A DNA stretch of 64,000 bases from an uncultured Pelagibacteraceae bacterium (GTDB lineage: Bacteria > Pseudomonadota > Alphaproteobacteria > Pelagibacterales > AG-422-B15), in NCBI GenBank assembly GCA_902613805.1, contig CACMIV010000001.1, positions 426,001 through 490,000 on the forward strand, in the 5' to 3' direction. The notes under the pieces were generated by a model that did no database searches, was not told the DNA's origin, and saw nothing but the letters and a program-made list of their open reading frames with translations. Numbering within the stretch: the stretch's first letter is position 1; every line of letters begins with the position of its first letter. Below are positions 8,887-17,280 of the stretch, in pieces. A program made the translations under genes and the position numbers.

Positions 8887-9194
8887 GCAGTAAAAAAATT
8901 GATGTATTAGCTCGACTCTTTGATAAAATTATTTCACATGCTAATGAAGACCCCTCAAAATCTTATACGGCAAAACTTATATCAGAAGGTAAAAGTAAAT
9001 GTATAGAAAAGTTAAAAGAGGAATCACTTGAAACTGTGGAGGCTGCTGAAGAAGATAATGTAGAACACATAATTTATGAATCGGCAGATCTTATTTATCA
9101 TTTGTTAGTCATGTTGAAAAAATTTGATATTACTCCTGATCAAGTCTATGAAGAGTTAGAAAAAAGAGAGGGTAAAACAGGACTTAGAGATTAA
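8883..9194 (+). CDS. hisE: Phosphoribosyl-ATP pyrophosphatase HisE
   Basis: HisE hydrolyses phosphoribosyl-ATP to phosphoribosyl-AMP, step 2 of histidine synthesis. It is the all-alpha MazG-like single-domain form of 103 residues. The SYTAKLISEGKSKCIEKLKEESLETVEAA segment and the metal-binding ESADLIYHLLVM helix are diagnostic. HisI, often fused to HisE elsewhere, is absent here. Both ends overlap neighbours (DUF1330 upstream, HIT gene downstream by one base). Confidence 0.94.
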   Translation: MSSKKIDVLARLFDKIISHANEDPSKSYTAKLISEGKSKCIEKLKEESLETVEAAEEDNVEHIIYESADLIYHLLVMLKKFDITPDQVYEELEKREGKTGLRD

Positions 9195-9583
9195 TGTCAT
9201 ATGATAAGGAAAATATTTTTGCTAAGATTTTAAGGGGTGAAATCCCTTGTGATAAAATTTATGAGGATGAATATGCACTGTCATTTAAAGATATTCGTCC
9301 GCAAGCACCTTCACATGCCTTAGTAATTCCAAAAGGGGAATACATAGACATAAATGATTTTAGTGCAAATGCTTCGGACGAAGAAATAGTTGGTTTCAAC
9401 CGGGCTATTTCAAACGTAGCAGATATGTTGGGTATAAGTGAAAAATCTGGAGGAGGAGGATACAGGCTCATCGCAAATGCCGGTAAGGATGCGCATCAAG
9501 AAGTACCTCACTTACACTTTCATTTACTCGCGGGAAGACCATTGGGACCAATGGTATTTCCTGAAAAACCTGAATACGAATAA
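9194..9583 (+). CDS. HIT-family (HinT-like) nucleotide hydrolase
   Basis: This is a histidine-triad protein, probably a purine nucleoside phosphoramidase of the HinT type. The triad HLHFH is at residues 106-110, preceded by the conserved GxDAxQEVPH pattern. The N-terminus IFAKILRGEIPCDKIYEDE is typical. The length is 129. Placement right after hisE is common in Alphaproteobacteria. The TAATG junction with hisE shows tight coupling. Confidence 0.92.
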   Translation: MSYDKENIFAKILRGEIPCDKIYEDEYALSFKDIRPQAPSHALVIPKGEYIDINDFSANASDEEIVGFNRAISNVADMLGISEKSGGGGYRLIANAGKDAHQEVPHLHFHLLAGRPLGPMVFPEKPEYE

Positions 9584-9588
9584 TCAAT

Positions 9589-10050
9589 ATGACTGAAAAA
9601 ATCTCAGATGCTGAACTCATCAAGCTGTTTAATAAGAATAAATTATTCGATCTTTTTAATATGACTGTTCTTGAAGTTGATACTACAGCTGGCAATATCA
9701 AAGTTGAGTTTGATATTGATAAAAAATATTGCAATCCTGCAGGTGACGTCCAAGGAGGTATTGTTAGTGGAATGGTAGATGATGCAACTGCATTAGCTTT
9801 TATATTTCAAAATCATTTCAAAAAAAGACCACCAACAATAGAATTGAAAACAAATTTCTTATATCCAACTAAACCAGGGAAAGTTATTGGATATGGACGC
9901 GTGGTGAAATCTGGAAAAAATATTGTATTCTTGGAGGGTAGATTGGAGCAAAACAATAGGACTGTTGTTACCTCAACATCAACGTGTGTAAGTGTTGATA
10001 TGCCTCAGGTGAATTTTAAAAAAATGATTGGAGCTAATAATGAAAAATAA
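9589..10050 (+). CDS. PaaI-type hotdog thioesterase
   Basis: This is a 153-residue hotdog-fold protein resembling PaaI/YigI acyl-CoA thioesterases. The conserved core is CNPAGDVQGGIVSGMVDDATALAF, where the usual HGG becomes QGG, followed by the ELKTNFLYPTKPG strand. The His-to-Gln change at the HGG position occurs within the superfamily but makes catalysis uncertain. It follows the HIT gene by 5 bases and overlaps the downstream reductase. The substrate is unknown. Confidence 0.75.
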   Translation: MTEKISDAELIKLFNKNKLFDLFNMTVLEVDTTAGNIKVEFDIDKKYCNPAGDVQGGIVSGMVDDATALAFIFQNHFKKRPPTIELKTNFLYPTKPGKVIGYGRVVKSGKNIVFLEGRLEQNNRTVVTSTSTCVSVDMPQVNFKKMIGANNEK

Positions 10051-11047
10051 ACAATGGATTTTAAAAAAATTTCCAGTTGGTGAAATTAGTGAAGGGGACT
10101 TAGTTTTGGAGGAAAATGAAGTTCCTAGTCTTTCAGACAATCAAATTTTAATAAGAAACATATATCTCTCTTTAGATCCTGCAAACCGTGGGTGGATGAG
10201 TGGACAAAAATCTTATGTTGATGCGATGCAAACTGGAGACACCATGAGAGGCGGCACAATTGGTATAATCGAAGAGAGTAAAAATGAAAAATTTAAAAAA
10301 GGTGAAATTGTGAACTGTATGGGCGGATGGCAGCAATACTGTGTAAGTGATGGGAAAGGAGTAAGGCAAATTCCTCAAGGAACTGGTTTTCCTCTTGATT
10401 GTTACATGAGTATTTTAGGAATGACTGGCCTTACAGCTTACTTTGGTTTGCTTGATATTACTGATCCACAACCTGGCGAAACCTTAGTTGTTTCTGCAGC
10501 AGCTGGCGCCGTTGGATCAATTGTATGTCAAATAGGAAAAATTAAAGGCTGTAGAGTAATAGGGATTGCAGGCTCAGATGTAAAATGTAAATGGCTTGTC
10601 GACGAACTTGGTATTGATTCTGCTATTAATTATAAGTCTGAAAATCTTAGACAAATATTAAAAGAAACTTGTCCTGATGGTATTGATATATATTTTGAAA
10701 ATGTAGGCGGTAGTATTACTGAGGCAGTCTTAACTCGCATGAATATTAATGGTCGAATAAGCCTTTGTGGTCTGATTTCAGGATACAATGCCGAGTCAGT
10801 TGTACCAGGTCCAGCATGGGGAAATTTGCTTATAAAAAGAATAAAACTAAAAGGCTTTATTGTTTTCGACTATTTCAAAAGATATATGGAGGCATATCAA
10901 GATATCACTCAATGGCTGAAAGACGATAAAATCAAATACAAAAATCATATCATTCCAGGTATCGAAAATGCAGATAGTGCAATAAAAAAATTATTTTCTG
11001 GTGAGAATGAGGGTAAATTAATTATTAAAATATCTGAAGAAAACTAA
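10040..11047 (+). CDS. NADPH-dependent oxidoreductase, MDR family (CurA/leukotriene B4 dehydrogenase-like)
   Basis: This is a zinc-free medium-chain reductase of about 335 residues that would reduce alpha,beta-unsaturated ketones or aldehydes with NADPH. The N-terminal GroES-like part contains YLSLDPANRGWM. The Rossmann motif is SAAAGAVGSIVCQIGK near residues 154-169, followed by YFENVGG, a hallmark of the CurA/PTGR group. The frame opens at a TTG at 10028. I prefer the ATG at 10040, with GGAG 6 bases ahead and an 11-base overlap with the thioesterase gene. Confidence 0.86.
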   Translation: MKNKQWILKKFPVGEISEGDLVLEENEVPSLSDNQILIRNIYLSLDPANRGWMSGQKSYVDAMQTGDTMRGGTIGIIEESKNEKFKKGEIVNCMGGWQQYCVSDGKGVRQIPQGTGFPLDCYMSILGMTGLTAYFGLLDITDPQPGETLVVSAAAGAVGSIVCQIGKIKGCRVIGIAGSDVKCKWLVDELGIDSAINYKSENLRQILKETCPDGIDIYFENVGGSITEAVLTRMNINGRISLCGLISGYNAESVVPGPAWGNLLIKRIKLKGFIVFDYFKRYMEAYQDITQWLKDDKIKYKNHIIPGIENADSAIKKLFSGENEGKLIIKISEEN

Positions 11048-11059
11048 CTTATTCAAAAT

Positions 11060-12055
11060 ATGAAAAAGATACTGATCTTCAGCAATGGTGAACAAATTGG
11101 AGATGGTATCTTAAAACTTGTTCTCATATACCAGTTGAGAGATAGGTTCCCTAATTATCAAATTTATTGGATGACTGATAAAATTAAAACAGTTTATGAC
11201 TCAGTATTAAATAAATTTGTAAGAAATTATATTGATGTAATTTGGAGTCAATCCAATTTAAGTCCATATTTTTGGAATAATATTTCTGATAAGTATGAGT
11301 TAGAGAATCATGAGTTTGATATTATCATTGATACTCAAAAAACCGTATTAAGAACAATTGCTTTAAAAAGAATTAAGGCTAAAAAATTTGTTTCAGCAAC
11401 TGCCAATTGGGTTTTTTCAGACGAAAAACCAAAAATAAGATACAAAAAAAATACTTTTTATGTTCGTAATATTTCACAAATGTTCGATTTAGTTTCCACC
11501 TTTCGAGGTGAAAAAAAATTTAAATTAGAAATTCCTGAAAATATAAAAAATATGCTTTCAAAAATATTTGGTAAAGACGAAAGATATATAGGTTTTGCCC
11601 CTGGTGCAGGACAAAAGGAAAAAATATGGAATCTTAAAAATTATTTAATGCTTGCTGAATATTTTGAAAAGAAAGGCTTCAAACCAGTGTTTTTTCTTGG
11701 ACCTTTAGAAAAAAATTTAAAAAAAGAAATACTAAAATTTAACAGCAAAATTATTTTTCCTGAGGATATTTTAAAAGATGTATCTGGAGTTGAAATTGTT
11801 ATGGCATCAACTCAATTTTTAAGTTGTGCTGTTGGGAATGATAGTGGTACCTCTAATATGCTGGCAACTAATTTATGTCCATTATTAAAGTTATGTGGCC
11901 CAACTAATGCACAGAAATTTATAAATTCTGATTTTGAGAATATTCACTTTATTTCTTCAAGTGATTATGGGGGTAAAGAAATGTCTTTAATACCTGTAGA
12001 AAGAGTTATTGAAAAGATAAATAAACTATTAGAGCCCAGATCTTTTTCTAATTAG
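11060..12055 (+). CDS. Glycosyltransferase family 9 (heptosyltransferase-like)
   Basis: This is a GT-B fold protein of 331 residues like ADP-heptose:LPS heptosyltransferases. The N-terminus ILIFSNGEQIGDGILKL fits the GDxxL-type acceptor loop. The C-terminal donor half has the IGFAPGAGQKEKIWNLKNY motif (about 182-198) and GNDSGTSNMLA (about 262-272). It likely adds a sugar to lipopolysaccharide core, but donor and acceptor are inferences. No other LPS genes flank it. Its 3' end overlaps the convergent SDR gene by 27 bases, the longest convergent overlap in this window. Confidence 0.8.
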   Translation: MKKILIFSNGEQIGDGILKLVLIYQLRDRFPNYQIYWMTDKIKTVYDSVLNKFVRNYIDVIWSQSNLSPYFWNNISDKYELENHEFDIIIDTQKTVLRTIALKRIKAKKFVSATANWVFSDEKPKIRYKKNTFYVRNISQMFDLVSTFRGEKKFKLEIPENIKNMLSKIFGKDERYIGFAPGAGQKEKIWNLKNYLMLAEYFEKKGFKPVFFLGPLEKNLKKEILKFNSKIIFPEDILKDVSGVEIVMASTQFLSCAVGNDSGTSNMLATNLCPLLKLCGPTNAQKFINSDFENIHFISSSDYGGKEMSLIPVERVIEKINKLLEPRSFSN

Positions 12056-12877
12056 CTGATCTAACACTCTGTCAGGCAATAACATTGGAAGTGTCCAATA
12101 CATCATTTTACTCGGTGTAATTGTATACCTTGTTTTTCTGTTCGGATTGTGTAATGCAATATAAATTAATTTTCCAACTTCCTCAGCCGGAAAAGCTATC
12201 TTTTTGGCATTTTTCATTCTTCTAGGTATCCCTTTGGCTGCCTTTGCATAATCAGTTTTTCTTAGGCTTTCTAAAAATTTTTTGTCAATCTTATCAAAAA
12301 TTTCACTTTTTATCGGACCTGGTCCTATGATTACCACATCAACTCCGTATCTCATCAACTCTCTTCTTAAACTATGACTTAAGCCTTCTAATCCAAATTT
12401 AGATGCAGTATAGGCTCCAGCACCAGGCATTCCAATTTTTCCAGAAATTGAACTTATATTAAAAATTACACCCTTCTTCAAACTATTACTTTTTTCCGCT
12501 CCACATAATGGAGCAAAATATTTTATAACTCTAAATGCACCATTTAAATTAATATCAATTTGTTTTTCAAAATCTTTTACTCTCTGGTGCAATAGGGGAC
12601 CAGATATTGCCACACCTGCGTTATTGACCAAAGCAAGAAGGTTCGAATTCTTAAGATCCTTTTTCAAAAATGCGACAGCCTTTTTTAGCTGAGCTTCTTT
12701 TGTTACATCAAAGATTAAAGGTGTAAAATTATCTTTATAAATTTTCTTTAATCTGCTTGCATCTTTTGAATTACGAACACTTCCATAAACATGAAAACCG
12801 TTTTTTACAAAATAACTGAGTGTTCCTAGCCCAATACCAGTAGAGACACCTGTGATCATAATAGATTTTTTACTCAT
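12029..12877 (-). CDS. Short-chain dehydrogenase/reductase (classical SDR)
   Basis: This is a classical NAD(P)-dependent SDR of 282 residues. The cofactor motif TGVSTGIG is at about 9-16 and NNAG at 85-88. The catalytic Ser is in NISSISG, and YTASK gives Tyr156 and Lys160. The extended C-terminus (PSKMMYWTLPMLLPDRVLDQLI) resembles retinol-dehydrogenase-like bacterial SDRs. The substrate is unknown. It is the last gene of a minus-strand trio with a PfkB kinase and a second SDR, overlapping the kinase by four bases. Confidence 0.85.
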   Translation of the reverse strand: MSKKSIMITGVSTGIGLGTLSYFVKNGFHVYGSVRNSKDASRLKKIYKDNFTPLIFDVTKEAQLKKAVAFLKKDLKNSNLLALVNNAGVAISGPLLHQRVKDFEKQIDINLNGAFRVIKYFAPLCGAEKSNSLKKGVIFNISSISGKIGMPGAGAYTASKFGLEGLSHSLRRELMRYGVDVVIIGPGPIKSEIFDKIDKKFLESLRKTDYAKAAKGIPRRMKNAKKIAFPAEEVGKLIYIALHNPNRKTRYTITPSKMMYWTLPMLLPDRVLDQLIRKRSGL

Positions 12878-13827
12878 AGTCTTGCTCCATAAATTTGAAT
12901 TATTTTTGAGGCGAATATTACACCCTCATTCCCACATTGCTCTAAATTTTCACCATTAATGTATCCAAGTAAGAAGCCTGCAGCAAATAAATCTCCTGCT
13001 CCAGTAGTATCGACTAAATTTTCAATCTGCTGAGCTTTTATCTTAACACATTGATCTTTACGAACAATCATCGCACCTTTTTCACCAAGTGTAATAGCAA
13101 AAATTTTATCATGCTGACTTATAATTTTGAGACAATCATCAAGACTATCCTTTTGATAAAGCGATTTAATTTCCTCTTCATTTGCAAAAATTATATCAGC
13201 TTCATTATTAACTAGATTTAAAAAACTTTCTCTAAATCGTTCAATGCAAAAAACATCGGACACACTAAATGCAACTAACCTGTTTGCTTTTTTAGAAATT
13301 TTTATTGCCTTTTTAATTGCTTCTTGCGCATCATCAAGATCCCAAAGGTATCCTTCAAGATAAGTAATTTTTGACTGTGCAATAACATCCTCATTGATAT
13401 CATTTGATTTTAGTTTTTGAGAAATTCCTAAATATGTACTCATTGTTCGTTGTGCATCTGGCGTTACCATTACTAGACATCTTCCAGTTTCACTTTCATC
13501 TGATTGGGCCTGATTTGCAAAAACAACTCGTTCTTTTTCAAGACCTCGAATGAACGAATTTCCAACTTCGTCTTTACCTACTTTGCCGATGAAAGCAGAT
13601 TTTATATTATTTTGAGCTAATGCAACGATAGAGTTTGCGACTGATCCTCCAGAGACATTAGCTTTTATCTCAATTTTGTTTGATAGGGATTTAATAGTAT
13701 CTAAATCTACAAGTGACATAAGCCCTTTTCTTAGCTCTTGTTGATTTATAAATTCATCATTGACATCGCTGATTACATCTACAATTGCATTTCCTATACC
13801 AACAATGTCAAATTCTTGACTCACCAT
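12874..13827 (-). CDS. PfkB-family sugar/adenosine kinase
   Basis: This is a ribokinase-superfamily kinase of 317 residues. The N-terminal signature is GGSVANSIVALA, and the C-terminal ATP/anion-hole motif is DTTGAGDLFAAGFLLG, with the catalytic Asp in GAGD. IGNAIVDVI at the start is typical of the adenosine kinase-like branch common in Alphaproteobacteria. The exact substrate (adenosine or a sugar) is not certain. The frame opens at 13839, but the ATG at 13827 overlaps the stop of the preceding SDR (ATGGTGA) and yields the usual N-terminus. Confidence 0.85.
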   Translation of the reverse strand: MVSQEFDIVGIGNAIVDVISDVNDEFINQQELRKGLMSLVDLDTIKSLSNKIEIKANVSGGSVANSIVALAQNNIKSAFIGKVGKDEVGNSFIRGLEKERVVFANQAQSDESETGRCLVMVTPDAQRTMSTYLGISQKLKSNDINEDVIAQSKITYLEGYLWDLDDAQEAIKKAIKISKKANRLVAFSVSDVFCIERFRESFLNLVNNEADIIFANEEEIKSLYQKDSLDDCLKIISQHDKIFAITLGEKGAMIVRKDQCVKIKAQQIENLVDTTGAGDLFAAGFLLGYINGENLEQCGNEGVIFASKIIQIYGARL

Positions 13828-14552
13828 GTCTCCACCCAAGGACGTAAATCTAACTCAAACGTCCACGCATTTTTTGGTTGATTATGTATCATCAAGTAGT
13901 TTTGCGCAATATCATCTGGCTTCATCAAACCATCAATTTTTTTCTTTTCTTTGACATACTCAGGAAAAAGCTTATTCACCCACGGTGTATCAATTGCTCC
14001 ATCTACAACAACATGAGCGACATGAATACCTTTTGGTGCTAATTCTTTCGCCATACTTTGCGCCAAAGCTCTTTTCGCTTGTTTAGCGCCCGAGAATGCA
14101 GCAAATCCTTCTTTACCTCTTATACTTGCTGTCGCGCCGGTAAATATGATTGTCCCTTTTTTTCTTGGCATCATTTTTCTTGTTACTTCTCTCCCCATTA
14201 GAAATGCTCCAAAAGTCGCCATTTCCCATACTTTATAATATTTTTTTGAGGTTGTTTCTAAAATGTTGAAACGAATGTTGGCTCCAATGTTGTATACGGC
14301 CACATTAATTTCACCAATCTCTGTTTCAATCTTATCAATAAAGTTAATTACATCCTCTTCTTTTCTTGCGTCTAAACTATATGCGAAACACTTACCGCCA
14401 TTTTTTTCTATTTCTTTTTTAAGTGGCGATAATTGATCCCCGTTCCTTCTAGCAACTACAGTAATGAAGTTATTTTGTGCAAATACCCTCGCTACCGCAG
14501 AACCAAGGCTGTCACCCGCGCCGATAATGAGTGCTACTTCTTTATTAATCAT
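13821..14552 (-). CDS. SDR-family protein with Phe in place of the catalytic Tyr
   Basis: This is an SDR-fold protein of 243 residues from the chosen start (MINKEVALIIGAG). A longer in-frame start at 14573 is possible but adds a non-homologous stub. The cofactor loop is GAGDSLG rather than TGxxxGIG, NNAG becomes YNIG, and the catalytic YxxxK is FSGAK (Phe153, Lys157). Thr/Ser remain at 142-143. The end DLRPWVETW is distinctive. I recall a bacterial SDR subfamily with this Phe, so it may be conserved rather than decayed. Function and activity are unknown. It is first in the minus-strand SDR-kinase-SDR operon. Confidence 0.8.
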   Translation of the reverse strand: MINKEVALIIGAGDSLGSAVARVFAQNNFITVVARRNGDQLSPLKKEIEKNGGKCFAYSLDARKEEDVINFIDKIETEIGEINVAVYNIGANIRFNILETTSKKYYKVWEMATFGAFLMGREVTRKMMPRKKGTIIFTGATASIRGKEGFAAFSGAKQAKRALAQSMAKELAPKGIHVAHVVVDGAIDTPWVNKLFPEYVKEKKKIDGLMKPDDIAQNYLMIHNQPKNAWTFELDLRPWVETW

Positions 14553-14611
14553 AATGAATAAAGTTATCAGCAAACAATAGACAGTTAAAGGTGTTTTATT
14601 TTTATAACTAT

Positions 14612-15265
14612 TTATGCTTTTTTTGTTTTAATTGGCTTTTTTCTAGTTGGATAACAAGTTTTACATATTTTACACTCTATTCCAAAACAACTTCGAGCTT
14701 CACAATATTCCCTTCCATAAAATATTATTTGTAAATGTAACTTGTTCCATAGTTTTTCAGGAAATATTTTTTTTAAATCATGTTCAGTTTGCTTTACACT
14801 CTTACCATTTGTTAACCCCCATCTTTGGGCAAGTCGATGAATATGAGTATCAACAGGAAATGCTGGGTGACCAAAACCTTGTGACATTACAACACTAGCT
14901 GTTTTATGCCCTACTCCAGGAAGCGCCTCTAGATCTTCAAAGGTTTCTGGAACCTTACCACTATAATTTTTCATTAATATTTTTGATAGCTTTGAGATAG
15001 CTTTTGATTTTTGCGGGGCAAGACCACAGGGTCTCACAATATTATAAATGGTTTTGACTGGCAGTTTCTCCATTTTTGCAGGATTATTTGCTTTCTTAAA
15101 AAGCAAAGGAGTTACTTCATTGACTCTTTTATCCGTACACTGCGCACTTAGAAGAACAGAAATTAATAATTCAAAATTATTTTTATGATTTAGTGGAATC
15201 GGGGTTTCGGGATAAATTTTATTTAAAATACCAATAATTTTTTTTGCCTTATCAGCCTTTAACAT
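14612..15265 (-). CDS. nth: Endonuclease III (DNA glycosylase/AP lyase)
   Basis: This base-excision repair enzyme removes oxidised pyrimidines. Its 217 residues contain the helix-hairpin-helix LEALPGVGHKTASVV. The catalytic Lys is in this hairpin and the catalytic Asp follows in FPVDTHIHRLAQRWG. The C-terminal iron-sulfur loop is unusual: Cys at 188, 193, 198, 201 and 204 instead of the C-x6-C-x2-C-x5-C spacing of E. coli. A cluster may still form with different spacing. It sits 17 bases after dapB on the same strand. Confidence 0.93.
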   Translation of the reverse strand: MLKADKAKKIIGILNKIYPETPIPLNHKNNFELLISVLLSAQCTDKRVNEVTPLLFKKANNPAKMEKLPVKTIYNIVRPCGLAPQKSKAISKLSKILMKNYSGKVPETFEDLEALPGVGHKTASVVMSQGFGHPAFPVDTHIHRLAQRWGLTNGKSVKQTEHDLKKIFPEKLWNKLHLQIIFYGREYCEARSCFGIECKICKTCYPTRKKPIKTKKA

Positions 15266-15282
15266 TATGGTTCTTTTTCAAC

Positions 15283-16092
15283 CTAACTTATATTTAGCAC
15301 ATCTGACATGTCATATAGGCCAGGTTTTTTGTTCATGCCCCATTTCACAGCTTGTATTGCTCCGTTAGCAAAAATACCCCTATCTTTCGCTGTATGCTTG
15401 ATAGTAATATCCTCATCACTGCTTGAAAAAATAATTTCGTGATCACCAATTACTTCACCTTTGCGGAAGGACGAGACTACAATTTTATCTTTAGTGCTTC
15501 TAGCTTTTGTGTTTAGACGAGAGACTTTTTTTATTTTTTCAAATTTTTTATTTTTACCTTCTGCTGCAGCCTGTCCCATCATTACTGCAGTGCCTGAAGG
15601 CGCATCAATTTTATGTCGATGATGCGTTTCGTTTATTATTGTATCAAAATCATTTTTTAAACTTGAGGAACTTATTTTAATTAATTTATTTATCAGGTTT
15701 ATACCTAAACTCATATTACCTGATTTTATGATTGTTGCATGCTGCGCAGCGAGTTTAATTTTTTTTAAATGTGAGCTATTAAAACCTGTAGTTCCAATTA
15801 TATGTACTATTCTTGCTTGAGCTGCATATTTTGTATGCATCATAGTTGCCTCAGGAGTTGTGAAGTCAATAACAGCGTCAGTTTTAGCGAATAATGGAAT
15901 TATATTATCGGTAACTTTAATTTTTAATTTTTTTGTCTTGAGTAATTGACCTAAATCTTTGCCAATAGCTTTATGGCCGCTTCTCTCGGTTGCACCATAC
16001 AAAACAAGTGATTTATCTCTCAAAACTCTTTTAGCGATTTGCATTCCCATGCGTCCGGTTACGCCAGTTATGACAATTTTTATTTTTTTCAT
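15283..16092 (-). CDS. dapB: 4-hydroxy-tetrahydrodipicolinate reductase DapB
   Basis: DapB catalyses the NAD(P)H-dependent step to tetrahydrodipicolinate in the diaminopimelate/lysine pathway, feeding peptidoglycan and lysine. The 269-residue protein has the Rossmann start VITGVTGRMGMQIAKR. The DapB signature ETHHRHKIDAPSGTA carries the catalytic His pair and Lys, and HEIIFSSSDEDITIKHTA lies near the end. It follows dnaJ by 39 bases, an arrangement seen in many Alphaproteobacteria. Confidence 0.96.
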   Translation of the reverse strand: MKKIKIVITGVTGRMGMQIAKRVLRDKSLVLYGATERSGHKAIGKDLGQLLKTKKLKIKVTDNIIPLFAKTDAVIDFTTPEATMMHTKYAAQARIVHIIGTTGFNSSHLKKIKLAAQHATIIKSGNMSLGINLINKLIKISSSSLKNDFDTIINETHHRHKIDAPSGTAVMMGQAAAEGKNKKFEKIKKVSRLNTKARSTKDKIVVSSFRKGEVIGDHEIIFSSSDEDITIKHTAKDRGIFANGAIQAVKWGMNKKPGLYDMSDVLNIS

Positions 16093-16131
16093 TAATTTAG
16101 GATAATCGAAATAATTGAAAAAGTAAGTTTT

Positions 16132-17268
16132 TTAAGCTTTTGTTTTCCAAAAATCCTTAGCTTTTTTAAAAAATGCCGATGCTAAAGGACTCTCATTTTG
16201 ATCACTTGTTTCTTGAAAGGATTTTAATATTTCAATTTGCTTCTTACTTAAATTTACTGGTGTTTCAACTTTTGCTTGAATATACAAGTCACCTAAATAA
16301 CCGTTGCGAACATTAGGCATACCTTTTGATTTTAATCTGAATTGGTCACCAGATTGAGTGCCTTGAGGTATTTTTAGCCTTGCTTTACCGCCATCTATTG
16401 TCGGTATGTCAATAGCGCCGCCAACAGCAGCATCGACCATAGATATTGGGACCTCAGCAAATAAATTTTCATTCTCACGAGCAAATATTTCGTGCTCATT
16501 TACATTTACAAATATATACAAGTCCCCCTGCTGCCCGCCGTTTAGACCCGCTTCACCTTCTCCAGATAGTCTTATTCTAGAACCGTCATCAACGCCTTTT
16601 GGTATTTTCACCATCAAACTCTTTGTTTTCTGTGTTCTCCCAGTTCCACTGCATGGTCTGCATGGATCTGAAATAGTTGAACCACTTCCCTGACAAGTTG
16701 GACAAGTTTGTTGAATTGAAAAAAAACCCTGCTGCGAGCGAATCTGTCCCCTTCCCCCACATGACTGACAAGTCACTGGCTGACTTCCTTGAGATGCGCC
16801 AGAACCTGAACAAGAATCGCATTGAACTTGAGTTGGAATTTTTACTTTAAATTTCTTACCATTAAACGCTTCTTCAAGACTAACAGCAATATCATATCTT
16901 AAGTCTGAGCCACGATTATTTGATTTTCTTCTACGATTTCCTCCACCACCAAAAAAAGATGAGTCTCCAAAAAAGTCTTCAAAAATATCCTGAAAAGCTG
17001 ATGAATTAAAGTCAAAACCAAAACCTCCTTGGCCTGCATTACCATCCACTGCCGCATGACCAAATTGGTCGTAAGCTGATCGTTTTTCTTTATCATGAAG
17101 TATGGCGTAGGCTTCACTAGCCTCTTTGAACTTGACTTCTGCATCTGCATTGCCCTGATTACGATCAGGGTGATATTTCATTGCTAATTTTCTGTAGGCT
17201 TTTTTTATCTCAGCATCATCGGCTGACTTGGAGACACCAAGAACTTCATAATAGTCTCTTTTTGACAT
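16132..17268 (-). CDS. dnaJ: Chaperone DnaJ (Hsp40)
   Basis: DnaJ is the co-chaperone that delivers clients to DnaK and stimulates its ATPase. The J domain (residues 1-70) contains the HPD motif in YHPDRN. A Gly/Phe-rich stretch follows at about 75-115. Four zinc-binding CxxCxGxG repeats come next: [24 protein letters not shown] and CRPCSGTG. The C-terminal substrate domain completes the 378 residues. It lies 12 bases after dnaK and shares its heat-shock-type promoter. Confidence 0.98.
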   Translation of the reverse strand: MSKRDYYEVLGVSKSADDAEIKKAYRKLAMKYHPDRNQGNADAEVKFKEASEAYAILHDKEKRSAYDQFGHAAVDGNAGQGGFGFDFNSSAFQDIFEDFFGDSSFFGGGGNRRRKSNNRGSDLRYDIAVSLEEAFNGKKFKVKIPTQVQCDSCSGSGASQGSQPVTCQSCGGRGQIRSQQGFFSIQQTCPTCQGSGSTISDPCRPCSGTGRTQKTKSLMVKIPKGVDDGSRIRLSGEGEAGLNGGQQGDLYIFVNVNEHEIFARENENLFAEVPISMVDAAVGGAIDIPTIDGGKARLKIPQGTQSGDQFRLKSKGMPNVRNGYLGDLYIQAKVETPVNLSKKQIEILKSFQETSDQNESPLASAFFKKAKDFWKTKA

Positions 17269-17280
17269 AAGCTTACCTGC

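Noticed and set aside
16589..16822. Minus-strand frame inside dnaJ
   Set aside because: It is an alternative reading frame of the zinc-finger region of dnaJ and has no independent support.
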